This document shows, piece after piece, positions 19,456-28,910 of a DNA stretch of 64,000 nucleotides. The position numbers and the translations under genes are program-made. Numbering within the stretch: the first letter of the stretch is position 1; the number at the start of each line of letters is the position of its first letter. A model generated the notes under the pieces. The model ran no database searches, was not told the origin of the DNA, and was given only the letters and a program-made list of their open reading frames with translations. The stretch comes from Ornithobacterium rhinotracheale (GTDB lineage: Bacteria > Bacteroidota > Bacteroidia > Flavobacteriales > Weeksellaceae): NCBI RefSeq assembly GCF_022832975.1, contig NZ_CP094846.1, positions 1,151,501-1,215,500 of the forward strand. Reading direction: 5' to 3'.

Positions 19456-19710
19456 TAAGTCAGCGCGGGTAACACCAAGCTGCGCACGGATAGGAGCGAG
19501 TTTTTACTCGCTCTGGTCTTTTTTAGGAGTAAATAATTCATGAAGTTTAAGGTGTAAATCATTTGTTTTCAGCATTAGCATTGTAATTCTGTCTACTCTC
19601 CAAATCTTATCATTGGCAATTAAAATGACAAATTCTAATTTGTCAAACTTCTTAAAACTTTCGTGTAATTCAGAATCCGCTCGTTTTTTGTTTTTTACAG
19701 AAACACTATC
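19185..19710. mobile_element. Phage-like segment between an orphan repeat end and the first CRISPR repeat
   Basis: 526 bp bounded on the left by the 15-nt repeat end (19170-19184) and on the right by the first full repeat (19711). On its minus strand it carries two broken genes: one whose upstream part is cut by the first repeat, and one whose C-terminus runs into the orphan repeat end. The second resembles a virion morphogenesis protein of Mu-type phages. It is far too long for a normal spacer (29-30 nt here). Insertion by recombination between the array and a phage genome is the likeliest explanation. Confidence 0.6.
19504..19710 (-). pseudogene. 5'-truncated small phage-like gene
   Basis: The open frame enters from the CRISPR repeat (the first ~25 codons are repeat- and spacer-derived) and encodes ~67 non-repeat residues, SVSVKNKKRADSELHESFKK through LHELFTPKKDQSE. 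No start codon is evident between the repeat and this coding stretch, so the original 5' end has been lost at the repeat junction. It lies 48 bp upstream of the virion-morphogenesis-like fragment in the same direction, with a short palindrome (gcgagtttttactcgc) between them. No family recognised. Confidence 0.4.
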
Positions 19711-20830
19711 GTTGTGATTTGCTTTCAAGTTCTTATTTTTGTGTGAGTAATCACAAGGCGAAATGAAATGAAAAAGGTACAAACTGCGTTGTGATTTGCT
19801 TTCAAGTTCTTATTTTTGTGTGAGTAATCACAAGTTTAATTGCTTAGCGACCTCAATAGAAGTGTTGTGATTTGCTTTCAAGTTCTTATTTTTGTGTGAG
19901 TAATCACAAGCTTCTTCTTTTTTCATATTTCACATCTTAGTTGTGATTTGCTTTCAAGTTCTTATTTTTGTGTGAGTAATCACAAGATCTCCATTGAATA
20001 ACCATATATTTACAACGTTGTGATTTGCTTTCAAGTTCTTATTTTTGTGTGAGTAATCACAAGCGAAAAAATTTTATCGGAAATACCTGACATGTTGTGA
20101 TTTGCTTTCAAGTTCTTATTTTTGTGTGAGTAATCACAAGTCGCTGAAAGTCATCCCAATCATAAGCATTGTTGTGATTTGCTTTCAAGTTCTTATTTTT
20201 GTGTGAGTAATCACAAGCTTTTAGCACAATTCATCGGTGAGCATACCGTTGTGATTTGCTTTCAAGTTCTTATTTTTGTGTGAGTAATCACAAGAGAAAA
20301 CATACTGAAATTTAAAGGCGTTACGTTGTGATTTGCTTTCAAGTTCTTATTTTTGTGTGAGTAATCACAAGCCCACTCTTGTGGTCGTCGATTTGCACCT
20401 GTTGTGATTTGCTTTCAAGTTCTTATTTTTGTGTGAGTAATCACAAGTGTACCTTTAATTGAAAAGCAAACATTTCCGTTGTGATTTGCTTTCAAGTTCT
20501 TATTTTTGTGTGAGTAATCACAAGTGTTTAAGTTTATTACAATCATCATACAAGTTGTGATTTGCTTTCAAGTTCTTATTTTTGTGTGAGTAATCACAAG
20601 GGCTCAAATACAGACTATAAAGAATTAGCTGTTGTGATTTGCTTTCAAGTTCTTATTTTTGTGTGAGTAATCACAAGCCATTAATTGAGGTTGATGGAAC
20701 TTCGGGGTTGTGATTTGCTTTCAAGTTCTTATTTTTGTGTGAGTAATCACAAGGGTTGCTTTCTTTTTTGGCGTGAGGGCGTGGTTGTGATTTGCTTTCA
20801 AGTTCTTATTTTTGTGTGAGTAATCACAAG
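19711..20830 (+). CRISPR. Type II-C CRISPR array: 15 repeats of 47 nt, 14 spacers
   Basis: Repeats start at 19711, 19788, 19864, 19940, 20017, 20094, 20171, 20248, 20325, 20401, 20478, 20554, 20631, 20707 and 20784. All appear identical, beginning GTTGTGATTTGC and ending GAGTAATCACAAG. Spacers are 29-30 nt. The ends TTGTGATT/AATCACAA are inverted. The tracrRNA anti-repeat pairs with the plus-strand transcript (repeat positions 2-24), so crRNA is transcribed left to right. Each repeat carries TTG at positions 2-4 and TATTTTTG at 24-31, a 19-nt spacing that matches the tracrRNA promoter. Transcription from it should start ~7 nt later, inside the repeat's 3' end. Confidence 0.98.
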
Positions 20831-20865
20831 ATACTTCTTGTTTTTGCTTGTAAATCAAAAAGTTG

Positions 20866-20905
20866 AAAAGGTTGCTAGGATTGTAGAAATCTGCAACCTT
20901 TTTTT
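20866..20905 (+). terminator. Terminator between array and cas2
   Basis: Stem aaaaggttgc (20866-20875) / gcaacctttt (20893-20902) followed by T-rich DNA. It stops array transcripts before they enter antisense into cas2; the A-run on the left side lets it also work for the cas operon on the minus strand. Confidence 0.75.
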
Positions 20906-20938
20906 ATTTGAAATAAATTTTTGATGATTTTTTTAATT

Positions 20939-21286
<348 letters not shown>

Positions 21287-22183
21287 TTAGCAAAATTCAG
21301 GATAAGCGATTTTTCTTCTAGAGCTTTCTATACATTCATAGAAACTACTTGTTGTGTGGCTCATAGCAACCATGAGAGGGCTTTTTTTGCCATCTATAAT
21401 AACATCTAGGCTAGGAATTTTTAGTAATTCCGCTTTGTGAGTTGTTGTCAGTTCTTCGGTTAACTCAAAGTTAGCAAGCATTTGGTTGATTAATTGATCA
21501 ACAAAGGGGCGATAAGGTTCCATAAGATCATCTGCGAGGCAAAATGCATTGTATTTATTTTTATGAAAAATGCCCAAAGCGGGAAGCAGTCCACTTGCCG
21601 TAATGGCTCGTGCTGTGACGGCTCTTAATATGGCGTATCCATAATTTAGCCAATGATTGGGCGGAATGCCTTTTTGGTTGCGAGAAAAATCCTCAATCGG
21701 GAAAATGTTTTGAAAATAATAGGCTGCTGCATAAGCCTCATGATTTTCTCCATCACCACTTTTCACTTCTTGGATCCATCTTCGTAATTTTCGAGCATCA
21801 ATATTATTTTTCTCTAAATGCATTGCTTGGTTGGTGATTTTGGCTTGCACCGTCTGTTGCCATAAATTTTTCTTAAGCGGTAGGCTCATGTCAAGCTGAT
21901 TTTTCAGTCGCTCAGAAAAAAGCGTATGCCCGCTAAGCGGTTGAAATACGCTAGCGGGCATATGCTGGGCATCACATTGAACGACGAGGACTTTGTTTAA
22001 ACTAAGTTTGCTCAATAATCTACATGTGATGGTGATTTGAGGATGCTCAAGAACAATGACGCCGAGATCTTCAATAGGCAAAGTGCGTTCAGGTTTTTCC
22101 TTCTCTGGAAACCGAACGACGAGTTGCTCATTCCGTGTGGAAAGATAAGCTGGATTACCGAAGAAAAGTGTTCTTTTGAGCAT
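21287..22183 (-). CDS. cas1: CRISPR-associated integrase Cas1 (type II-C)
   Basis: A 298-residue Cas1. The N-terminal beta domain starts LKRTLFFGNPAYLSTRNEQL. The helical catalytic domain has the expected metal ligands: Glu in GENHEAYAAAYYF (~150), His in LGIFHKNKYN (~205) and the Asp/Glu cluster in LADDLMEPYRPFVD (~220). It catalyses spacer integration together with Cas2. It starts 12 bp after the cas9 stop codon and lies in the same operon. No csn2 or cas4 is present, which together with the Cas9 type makes this subtype II-C. Confidence 0.96.
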   Translation of the reverse strand: MLKRTLFFGNPAYLSTRNEQLVVRFPEKEKPERTLPIEDLGVIVLEHPQITITCRLLSKLSLNKVLVVQCDAQHMPASVFQPLSGHTLFSERLKNQLDMSLPLKKNLWQQTVQAKITNQAMHLEKNNIDARKLRRWIQEVKSGDGENHEAYAAAYYFQNIFPIEDFSRNQKGIPPNHWLNYGYAILRAVTARAITASGLLPALGIFHKNKYNAFCLADDLMEPYRPFVDQLINQMLANFELTEELTTTHKAELLKIPSLDVIIDGKKSPLMVAMSHTTSSFYECIESSRRKIAYPEFC

Positions 22184-22195
22184 GTTGTAAATAAT

Positions 22196-25100
22196 TTAAT
22201 ATTCTCCCACAGATACTATTTTGCCAATATGATTAATTCTTACTTTCAAAATGTCCTTGATTGAGCCTAGGTTTCTTATTCTTTTATAGGCTATATTATT
22301 CAATGCAATATTGCTTTCAACATTTGTTTCTAAATGATGTCTAAATGTGTAATCTTTAGTGGCTATCTTTTGTACACGATAGAGATGTTTACTAATGAGC
22401 TGATAATTATCTTCATTTAGTAAATCTATTTCATTAATGTCGAAATCATCATTCGGGAAAACAAACATTTCGTTCTGTTTCATGGTGAATAAAAATTCCC
22501 AACCTAAGTCTTGATTGAATGTTTTATCAATAATTGGCAAACCTTGATTTACTCGTTCCACCGCTTCAAAGAAAGGAGTTACTTTTTCTTGTAAATTTCC
22601 TTTTTTGTCACGATAAATGGCTATATGGTGATTGTTTCCTGTGCTTACAAAGTCACTTTCTAGTTTTTTACCATTTTTATTTGTGATTGTTTTTCCTAGA
22701 TGGTCTTTTTTGTGGTGCAGGGTTTCCACATTGTTCACTCCCGTAATTGTTACTCGCTTAATACAGATGCCTTTTTCTTTATTTAGCCAAATAGGATTTG
22801 TATCTAAATCTGAAAAAGCTTTTTTTGCGTCGCCACCAAATTCTTTTTTCCTATTTTTAAGTATTTCTCTGATTTTTGGGTCTATGACTTTTTCTATTTT
22901 TAAATCTGGAGAAATGTCTTTTCTTATAGTATAAATTTCTTCAAAACAAATCACATCAGTCAATGGCTCGTTTTTATACAAAATTGGTGTTTTTTTAAGA
23001 TTTTTTGAATCAAAGGCTTTGCTCGGATTGTTGTCAAATTTAGCAATGTGATCCAAGACGATTTGTTTGTGTGTTGGATTCACTATTTGTTCTATCTGTT
23101 CCAAGCTTATATTTTTATTTAGCTTGGTAGCTTTATCCATTGGTAGTTTGATTTTTCCATAAACTGTCTCCTTGTGCAGTTGCCCTCTTGGTGTAAGTGT
23201 AACTTGTGGTGTTGAATTCCCCCCCTTGGTGTAGTTTAGGTTTTTTGTAACTACTTTATTTTTAGCTTTTATTGAAATTAAAATTGATTCTATATGTTTT
23301 TTTGCCTCACTTCTTAAATGTGGCATCGGTGGAATGAATTTTCTTTTTCTATTCTCAACGCGAGTGATTTTATCTTCAATATTACATATAATGATATGAT
23401 TGTCTTTAGCCTCATCTTTTCTTGCATTCAAATTATTGATGTATTGAATGTGATTGTGTGTGGTAAAAGCTACTGTGAGGGCATCCATAGCGTGGTGTCT
23501 GTGGTCATTTCTTTTTGTCCAGTTGGTGATAACTTCTACTTCTTTTAGCTCTTCTCTTCCAGTATCAAATCGTTGCTCTATTTCTGTGAGTCCTAGTGCT
23601 TTGTATTTTGGGAAATTGAGCTCCTTCATCACATTTACTAAATCCCAATCACTTCTAAGTCGGTCTGTTATGGCACCCGAAGTAGCTGTTACTTCTCGGA
23701 ATACTTTAAAGAGCATTTTTTTAGCTTCTCTAGCGATGTATTGGCTATTTCTTAAATCTCTTTCAATGAAATCCTTTGGCAAATCTTCTTCAAGCATAAG
23801 CAGTTTGTTTCTCTTAGTCTTTGAGATGGAGCCTTTTTCATAAAGCATTTCAACACGCTGTTTGTATTCTTCAACTTTGGATTTAAAATCTTCTGTGATG
23901 AAATTCATAGCAGTACGATTGTCTTTTTGCTTATTGGTTGAGCTAAAAGCCAAAGTTTTGTTTGAGAAAGAATCATCAAATAATAATGCTTTTGGTATAA
24001 TGTGTTCTATTTCAATATCTTTTGAAAATAATCTTTCTCTTGGAATTTTGGTATTAGTAAAAATGTCCTGTTCTGCGTTAGAATCTAACTCTAAAAATAA
24101 ACGATAACGGATAATATCGTTTTTAGTAGGGTTTGGTATGCCAAATTCTTTAATAATCGTTTTTCGTATTTCTTCGTTTTCTTTGGTGTTTTTATTGATT
24201 GTTTCGCTTAGTTCTTTTCTTTCTTTAGCATTTTTTTTGAGTTCACGAGCCAATTCGATTCTCACTTCGTCGGGCTTTCCATAGGTGTCGATGATTTCAT
24301 TGATAACATTTACCATTTGGTTTAAGATTTTCTCCACAACAGGATTTCTCAAACTATTTTTGGGTAAAATATCAAGTTTGTCGTCTAATTCTCTATTTTC
24401 GTTTTCTTCTTTAGTTACACTATGGGAATGATTGTAACCAGCGAGTTTACAAGCGTCAGAATAGTTATTACCTTCTATTAAATGGGGTATAATTTTCCTA
24501 ATTGCTTTGCTAGATAAGTTTCCGTAATCTTGGGGTAGAGTAAGGCTTGCGAGCCATTTGGTATGCTCGGGTTTAAAACCAAATTTTTCTACCAATTTCT
24601 TTTTTAATTTTATCGAAGAGTTTCCATAAATCAGTTTATCTTCTTCGTTTATTTTATTTCCATCTTCTTCGGCAGAGTAGAGCAGGTGCCAAAGTTGAAA
24701 GGAGGGTTGCTTGTCAAATCCTTCTTTTTTTGTGGCGTCAAAATGTAAGATTTCTGGTTTGATGCCAATTTCTTTGAAAACAGCCTCTAATTCTTCAACA
24801 ATTTCAGAATTTGTTTTCTTTTCCCAGTCGTGCCCGTATCCTTCATATTCAGCAATTTGTCTGTAGACATTGAAAAGCATTTCATTGGTACGGTTACCTT
24901 CCAGACCATTTGCAAAATTAGTTTTCCAAATTTTGTCGCTTAGTCCCAAAAACTTTAAAACCTCTTTTTGTGTGAGGTTACCTCTAAGATTTAATTCCTT
25001 AAAAAGTTCTTTTTTGGTATCTAAATCTAATTCAAACTCCTCATTGTCATCTGTTTTTCTGATTTTAGAAAATTCTAAATTATTTAAATTCTGCCATATT

Positions 25101-26371
25101 TTAAATTCTTGAAAGAGTGGGGAAGATTTAGCAATTACACGACGACCAATAGTCTGCATTTTAGGCTTTTTGGTTGTTTTGTTGATAATTACATTTCCGT
25201 CTTTGTCCTTAGCTTCCACTTCTTTGCTTTCAAATTGGCAAAAACTTAAAATAGATTTCTGAGATTTCAATTTTCTTTGGTAGAAAATAATGACATCTCT
25301 TATTTCTTCTTTTAATTCATCAGTAAGTTCTGGGTGGAATTTAGCTTGAGTTTCCCAAATTTGTTCAAACTCATCTAAATAGTCTTGACGGTAGAAAACT
25401 TGATTTTTTAATGGCTTGTGTCTATTCTCTTGAATGCTTTTCCATAAGTATTCGCCTACAGTTTCTTTATTGAAATACAATTCTTTGCTTCGGTCGGAAA
25501 TCGCTCCAAGATAGCCACTAGATTGATTAAGATTATTGTTGATTTCTACCAAGACATAAGCCACTTCCTCAATAGATAATTTTTGAGAAATAGCTTCTAC
25601 TCTCCATTTATAATGTTGTAATTTTACTTCGTCTCTTTTGCCTTTATTTTCAGCGGTGTAAATTCCTTTTATTGCCAAAAATCTTTTTCGGCTATTCTGC
25701 TGTCCTTGTCCATCGAGTGCGGTATAAAGCTCATCATCTAAAATCTCTGGATAGAATTGTTTTTGAAAATTCCATACTTTATCAAACTCATTTTTTAAAT
25801 CCGAACGATAAAAATCTGGAATATATTTTTTGCCGTTTTTTAGCAAAGAATAAACATATTCTCCTGGGGTAAGGTTGTTGTCATAAAGGTGTTTTGCGAC
25901 TTTCATTCCGTCTATAGCCACACCTTCGTCTTCGCTTTTTACTTTGCGGCTACTTTTGTATCCTCTTTTCTTATTAATGGCTAAAAATACTCTAGCCAAT
26001 TCCTCTAGTTCGATTCTTTCTCTGGCGGCTTTTGCTCGTATTTCAAGCGTTTGATATGTTGAGTTTTCTCCAATTTCAGTAAGTGGTGAGCATTCCTTTA
26101 TAAGTTTATTTTGAATTAAGATCTTGATTAGATTTTCTCTTCTAAGTTTAAATCTTTGAAGGTTTCTCCTTGCGCTTCGTTTTAATGTGCGATCGGCATT
26201 GGTAGAGAGTGGTCGTCCTTTTTCAAAGTTCGTCTTTTCATCTACTGTTAATGGATTTACTCTTACACCTAATTTGATTATTTCAGATTGTTCGTTTTCG
26301 TTTTCAGCTTCTCTCACAAGAGCCCAGCCAATACTGTTGGTTCCAAGGTCTAGACCTAAAATCTTTTTCAT
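22196..26371 (-). CDS. cas9: CRISPR effector nuclease Cas9 (type II-C)
   Basis: A 1391-residue Cas9. RuvC-I is LGLDLGTNSIGWAL with Asp8. An arginine-rich bridge helix follows (RTLKRSARRNLQRFKLRREN, ~62-81). RuvC-II is VRIELARELK. The HNH domain has IEHIIPKAL with His790 and a DNRTA end. RuvC-III is HRHHAMDALTVA with Asp963. All catalytic residues are intact, so a functional crRNA/tracrRNA-guided double-strand DNA nuclease is expected. The size is typical for large flavobacterial II-C Cas9. It is the first gene of the cas9-cas1-cas2 operon, diverging from the tracrRNA gene. Confidence 0.98.
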   Translation of the reverse strand: MKKILGLDLGTNSIGWALVREAENENEQSEIIKLGVRVNPLTVDEKTNFEKGRPLSTNADRTLKRSARRNLQRFKLRRENLIKILIQNKLIKECSPLTEIGENSTYQTLEIRAKAARERIELEELARVFLAINKKRGYKSSRKVKSEDEGVAIDGMKVAKHLYDNNLTPGEYVYSLLKNGKKYIPDFYRSDLKNEFDKVWNFQKQFYPEILDDELYTALDGQGQQNSRKRFLAIKGIYTAENKGKRDEVKLQHYKWRVEAISQKLSIEEVAYVLVEINNNLNQSSGYLGAISDRSKELYFNKETVGEYLWKSIQENRHKPLKNQVFYRQDYLDEFEQIWETQAKFHPELTDELKEEIRDVIIFYQRKLKSQKSILSFCQFESKEVEAKDKDGNVIINKTTKKPKMQTIGRRVIAKSSPLFQEFKIWQNLNNLEFSKIRKTDDNEEFELDLDTKKELFKELNLRGNLTQKEVLKFLGLSDKIWKTNFANGLEGNRTNEMLFNVYRQIAEYEGYGHDWEKKTNSEIVEELEAVFKEIGIKPEILHFDATKKEGFDKQPSFQLWHLLYSAEEDGNKINEEDKLIYGNSSIKLKKKLVEKFGFKPEHTKWLASLTLPQDYGNLSSKAIRKIIPHLIEGNNYSDACKLAGYNHSHSVTKEENENRELDDKLDILPKNSLRNPVVEKILNQMVNVINEIIDTYGKPDEVRIELARELKKNAKERKELSETINKNTKENEEIRKTIIKEFGIPNPTKNDIIRYRLFLELDSNAEQDIFTNTKIPRERLFSKDIEIEHIIPKALLFDDSFSNKTLAFSSTNKQKDNRTAMNFITEDFKSKVEEYKQRVEMLYEKGSISKTKRNKLLMLEEDLPKDFIERDLRNSQYIAREAKKMLFKVFREVTATSGAITDRLRSDWDLVNVMKELNFPKYKALGLTEIEQRFDTGREELKEVEVITNWTKRNDHRHHAMDALTVAFTTHNHIQYINNLNARKDEAKDNHIIICNIEDKITRVENRKRKFIPPMPHLRSEAKKHIESILISIKAKNKVVTKNLNYTKGGNSTPQVTLTPRGQLHKETVYGKIKLPMDKATKLNKNISLEQIEQIVNPTHKQIVLDHIAKFDNNPSKAFDSKNLKKTPILYKNEPLTDVICFEEIYTIRKDISPDLKIEKVIDPKIREILKNRKKEFGGDAKKAFSDLDTNPIWLNKEKGICIKRVTITGVNNVETLHHKKDHLGKTITNKNGKKLESDFVSTGNNHHIAIYRDKKGNLQEKVTPFFEAVERVNQGLPIIDKTFNQDLGWEFLFTMKQNEMFVFPNDDFDINEIDLLNEDNYQLISKHLYRVQKIATKDYTFRHHLETNVESNIALNNIAYKRIRNLGSIKDILKVRINHIGKIVSVGEY

Positions 26372-26400
26372 AAAATCTTTAACTCTATTGTTTTGAGCTA

Positions 26401-26432
26401 TAAATTTATGAAAATAATTTTAATTTTGTCAA
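26401..26432 (-). promoter_or_regulatory. Possible cas operon promoter
   Basis: On the minus strand a TTG (complement of 26430-26432) and a TAAATTTA box (26401-26408) are 21 nt apart, close to but not matching the TAnnTTTG consensus. It lies 30 bp upstream of the cas9 ATG and back to back with the tracrRNA promoter, suggesting weak or regulated cas expression. Confidence 0.35.
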
Positions 26433-26442
26433 AAAAATATTT

Positions 26443-26472
26443 TTGTGATTTAAAAAAAAAGTTTTATATTTG
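26443..26472 (+). promoter_or_regulatory. tracrRNA promoter
   Basis: TTG at 26443-26445, 19-nt spacer, TATATTTG at 26465-26472: a perfect Bacteroidetes promoter. Start of transcription is predicted near 26477-26480, exactly where the anti-repeat begins. Confidence 0.8.
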
Positions 26473-26476
26473 CAAC

Positions 26477-26560
26477 AAGAACTTATAAAGCAAATCACAA
26501 TAAGGATTATTCCGTTGTGAAAACATTTAGTGCCTCGACTATCTTCGGGGCAATTTTTTT
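26477..26560 (+). ncRNA. tracrRNA
   Basis: The anti-repeat at 26477-26500 is complementary to CRISPR repeat positions 2-24. There is one internal bulge or mismatch, ATAAG in place of CAAG in the paired strand. A short nexus-like stem (around GGATTATTCC) follows, then a linker with GTTGTGAAAACATTTAG as in other flavobacterial II-C tracrRNAs, and a terminator hairpin with a T-run. The predicted length is ~84 nt. It runs divergently from cas9 and is needed for crRNA maturation and Cas9 loading. The 5' end is inferred from the promoter, not measured. Confidence 0.88.
26532..26560 (+). terminator. tracrRNA terminator
   Basis: TGCCTCGA (26532-26539) pairs with TCGGGGCA (26545-26552) with one G-T pair; T-run from 26555. 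Confidence 0.8.
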
Positions 26561-26563
26561 ATC

Positions 26564-28033
26564 CTAAAGTTTCTTAGTTCGTAGTTTGTTGATATATTCA
26601 ACCAAAGGAAAAATACCGAAAATCTGATTTCCGATAAGCGTTAAAATGATTAAAAACAGTGGTTTGTAAATTAAATTGATCCAGAAATAATGGCTCTCGG
26701 GTAGGAGGTAGGCGATAGAAAAAGCCGAACCTATTAAAACGAGCGAACTTAGCATTTTTCGACTCAAAGGGAACACGCCAAACTTCACCCAGTTGAAAGT
26801 GATTTTAATCAAATTAAACATGGTGAGCGATATCGCCGTCGCCATCGCAACGCCTAAAAGCCTTAAATCAAAAACTTTAATAAAAATTAAATTCAAACTA
26901 ATCGTGAGCGCTGCCAAAAGCAGCATAATCACAATATTGATTCGGTAGTATTTGGAAAGCGAAATAATGTGCCCATTAAAGCCCGTCGTCAGATCAAAGA
27001 GCATAGCACCACCCAAAACCCACAGAATAGGAGAGGCTTCAAGCAGCTTGTCGCCATTTTTGATCAGTTCTGTGAGGTAGGGAAATCCAACTAAAATACA
27101 GGAAAAAATCACTAAACCTTGAAAGAATAATTGAAACGAACTGTCTCTATAAAATTGGTTAAGTTCAGAATAATTTTTTTCTTCTAAATGTTGATTGATG
27201 ATTGGTGCAGAAATACTGTTGATCCCCATTTGCGGAATCATCATAAACGATAAAATCGCCAGAATAATGCTATACACCCCGTTGGACTCAAACCCGATGA
27301 GCTCTCCAATCATAAAATTGTCCACGCGCAACGCCACATAATGCCCAATATTGCCCAGAAATCCGTATAAACTATAATTTACAACTTTTTTCCAGAGTTG
27401 ATTGGTTTTTAAATAATTAAGACTAAAATCAGGTTGCAGTTTTTCTAATCGGTGCGCATACCAAACATAGCACAAAAGCGAAAAAGCAAACATTCCGATA
27501 AAAAACGAATACGCTATTTTTTCTTTTAAACCAAAATAGAAAAACAACGAAAAAGCACCGATATTCGCAATTTTAGGAAATAAATTTTCAAAAATGTTAG
27601 GAATTGCAATTCGCTTAAAATTAGAAATATATTTATTGAAAATAGCATTTAATGCTAAAATCAAAATCAAAGGCAAAATCAGAGATTTCATTTCCCGCAC
27701 CGCCGATTCTTTGATGCTAGGAAAAAGCCAATTCGCTGCGAAAAATAAAATTGTAAATAGCGAAAAACTAAAAATCATGCTCAGAAGGCTCACCCATAAA
27801 AAATTCTGGTGTTTGCCCACTTTTTGTGCGTCGTAAAAGAATTTTACATTAGAAAACGACACGCCAAGCACCACGCAAGGCAAAAACATTTCTGCCGTAG
27901 AGAGCACATAGCGTAATTTCCCGTAAAAGTCTAAATCATTGGGAAATATAAAGATTACGGCAAGTGTTCCCAGGGCAAAACCTAGGTAGCCTACAAGGGA
28001 ATATTTAATACTTTGCCGTGCAACAATGCCCAT
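26564..28033 (-). CDS. Polysaccharide flippase / MATE-like membrane protein (Wzx-type)
   Basis: A 489-residue integral membrane protein with about 12-14 hydrophobic helices spread along its length, starting MGIVARQSIKYSLVGYLGFALGT. The N-terminus and the repeated aromatic-rich helices fit oligosaccharide flippases of the MOP superfamily (Wzx/RfbX) that move lipid-linked glycans across the inner membrane. No glycosyltransferase genes are next to it. It converges with the tracrRNA gene: its stop is only ~4 bp beyond the tracrRNA T-run. Confidence 0.8.
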   Translation of the reverse strand: MGIVARQSIKYSLVGYLGFALGTLAVIFIFPNDLDFYGKLRYVLSTAEMFLPCVVLGVSFSNVKFFYDAQKVGKHQNFLWVSLLSMIFSFSLFTILFFAANWLFPSIKESAVREMKSLILPLILILALNAIFNKYISNFKRIAIPNIFENLFPKIANIGAFSLFFYFGLKEKIAYSFFIGMFAFSLLCYVWYAHRLEKLQPDFSLNYLKTNQLWKKVVNYSLYGFLGNIGHYVALRVDNFMIGELIGFESNGVYSIILAILSFMMIPQMGINSISAPIINQHLEEKNYSELNQFYRDSSFQLFFQGLVIFSCILVGFPYLTELIKNGDKLLEASPILWVLGGAMLFDLTTGFNGHIISLSKYYRINIVIMLLLAALTISLNLIFIKVFDLRLLGVAMATAISLTMFNLIKITFNWVKFGVFPLSRKMLSSLVLIGSAFSIAYLLPESHYFWINLIYKPLFLIILTLIGNQIFGIFPLVEYINKLRTKKL

Positions 28034-28202
28034 TTTTTAAGTCAGATTTTTTAATAAAAAACAAAGGTAGATATTTTTGCTGAATGAAATCGGTTTTTTG
28101 TATTTTTGGCGTTTAGTGCTTTAAAAATCACGGCAAAAAATGATTTTCAAGCGTTTAATTGAAAATTTTTAGTCAAAATAAGGCAAAACCAAAAATAATT
28201 TC

Positions 28203-28210
28203 TATCTTTG
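28203..28210 (+). promoter_or_regulatory. -7 box of the rpsF operon
   Basis: TATCTTTG 25 nt upstream of the rpsF start. No convincing TTG at the -33 position was found. Confidence 0.45.
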
Positions 28211-28235
28211 CCACCCAATTTAAAAATCATACAAA

Positions 28236-28577
28236 ATGAATCATTACGAAACTGTTTTCATTTTAACTCCCGTTCTGTCTGATTCTCAGGTGGAGGAAGC
28301 AGTTAAAAAAGTTGAAAACTTCCTAAAGGAAAGAGGTACAGAGATTGTACACCAAGAAAACTGGGGACTACGCAAATTAGCTTACCCAATTCAATTGAAA
28401 AGAAACGGATTCTATCACCTAATCGAATGGAAAGGAGAAGGAAATGTGGTAGCAGATCTAGAGTTGATGTTTAAACGCGACGAGCGTGTATTGCGTTACT
28501 TAACCGTGAAATTAGACAAACACGGAATTGAGTGGGCAGAAGACAGAAGAAAACAAAAAGCATCGTCTAACAAATAA
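28236..28577 (+). CDS. rpsF: 30S ribosomal protein bS6
   Basis: 113 residues beginning [16 protein letters not shown], with the [11 protein letters not shown] motif and the [12 protein letters not shown] strand typical of bS6. First gene of the conserved rpsF-rpsR-rplI cluster, 11 bp before rpsR. It binds the central domain of 16S rRNA together with bS18. Confidence 0.97.
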   Translation: MNHYETVFILTPVLSDSQVEEAVKKVENFLKERGTEIVHQENWGLRKLAYPIQLKRNGFYHLIEWKGEGNVVADLELMFKRDERVLRYLTVKLDKHGIEWAEDRRKQKASSNK

Positions 28578-28588
28578 AAAATACAACT

Positions 28589-28891
28589 ATGGCAATTGAT
28601 GAATTAGCAAAACAAGTAGAGCAAGGCGGTGAATCAGAAATCCGTTATTTAACTCCAATCGATATTGAAACTCAATCTACTGAAATGTTCTGTAGATTTA
28701 AAAAATTCGGAATCAAATATGTAGATTACAAAGATCCAGATTTCTTACTACAATTTGTGAACGAGCAAGGTAAAATCTTACCAAGAAGATACACTGGTAC
28801 TTCTTTGAAATACCAAAGAAAAGTGGCTCAAGCTATCAAAAGAGCTCGCCATTTAGCTTTATTACCATTTGAAACAGATTTATTAAAATAA
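28589..28891 (+). CDS. rpsR: 30S ribosomal protein bS18
   Basis: 100 residues. The conserved bS18 core is [20 protein letters not shown] through [20 protein letters not shown] and ARHLALLPF. An N-terminal extension of ~25 residues precedes it, as in other Bacteroidetes. Lies between rpsF and rplI with short spacers (11 and 19 bp), so one transcript. Confidence 0.97.
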   Translation: MAIDELAKQVEQGGESEIRYLTPIDIETQSTEMFCRFKKFGIKYVDYKDPDFLLQFVNEQGKILPRRYTGTSLKYQRKVAQAIKRARHLALLPFETDLLK

Positions 28892-28910
28892 CCCAAAATA
28901 AGAAACTAAA

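Noticed and set aside
19504-19782. 92-residue frame starting inside the CRISPR array
   Set aside because: The first ~25 codons are repeat and spacer sequence; only the part outside the array is treated as a gene remnant.
19711-20830. Spacers targeting the prophage in this window
   Set aside because: No match was noticed by eye, but an exhaustive search with mismatches could not be done; a BLAST of the 14 spacers against 48734-53630 and the whole genome would decide.
20831-20865. Possible 15th spacer after the last repeat
   Set aside because: No further repeat follows; the sequence runs into a terminator hairpin, so it is flank rather than spacer.
22632-26396. Several plus-strand frames opposite cas9
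   Set aside because: Shadow frames of the cas9 coding strand; no start signals or family features.
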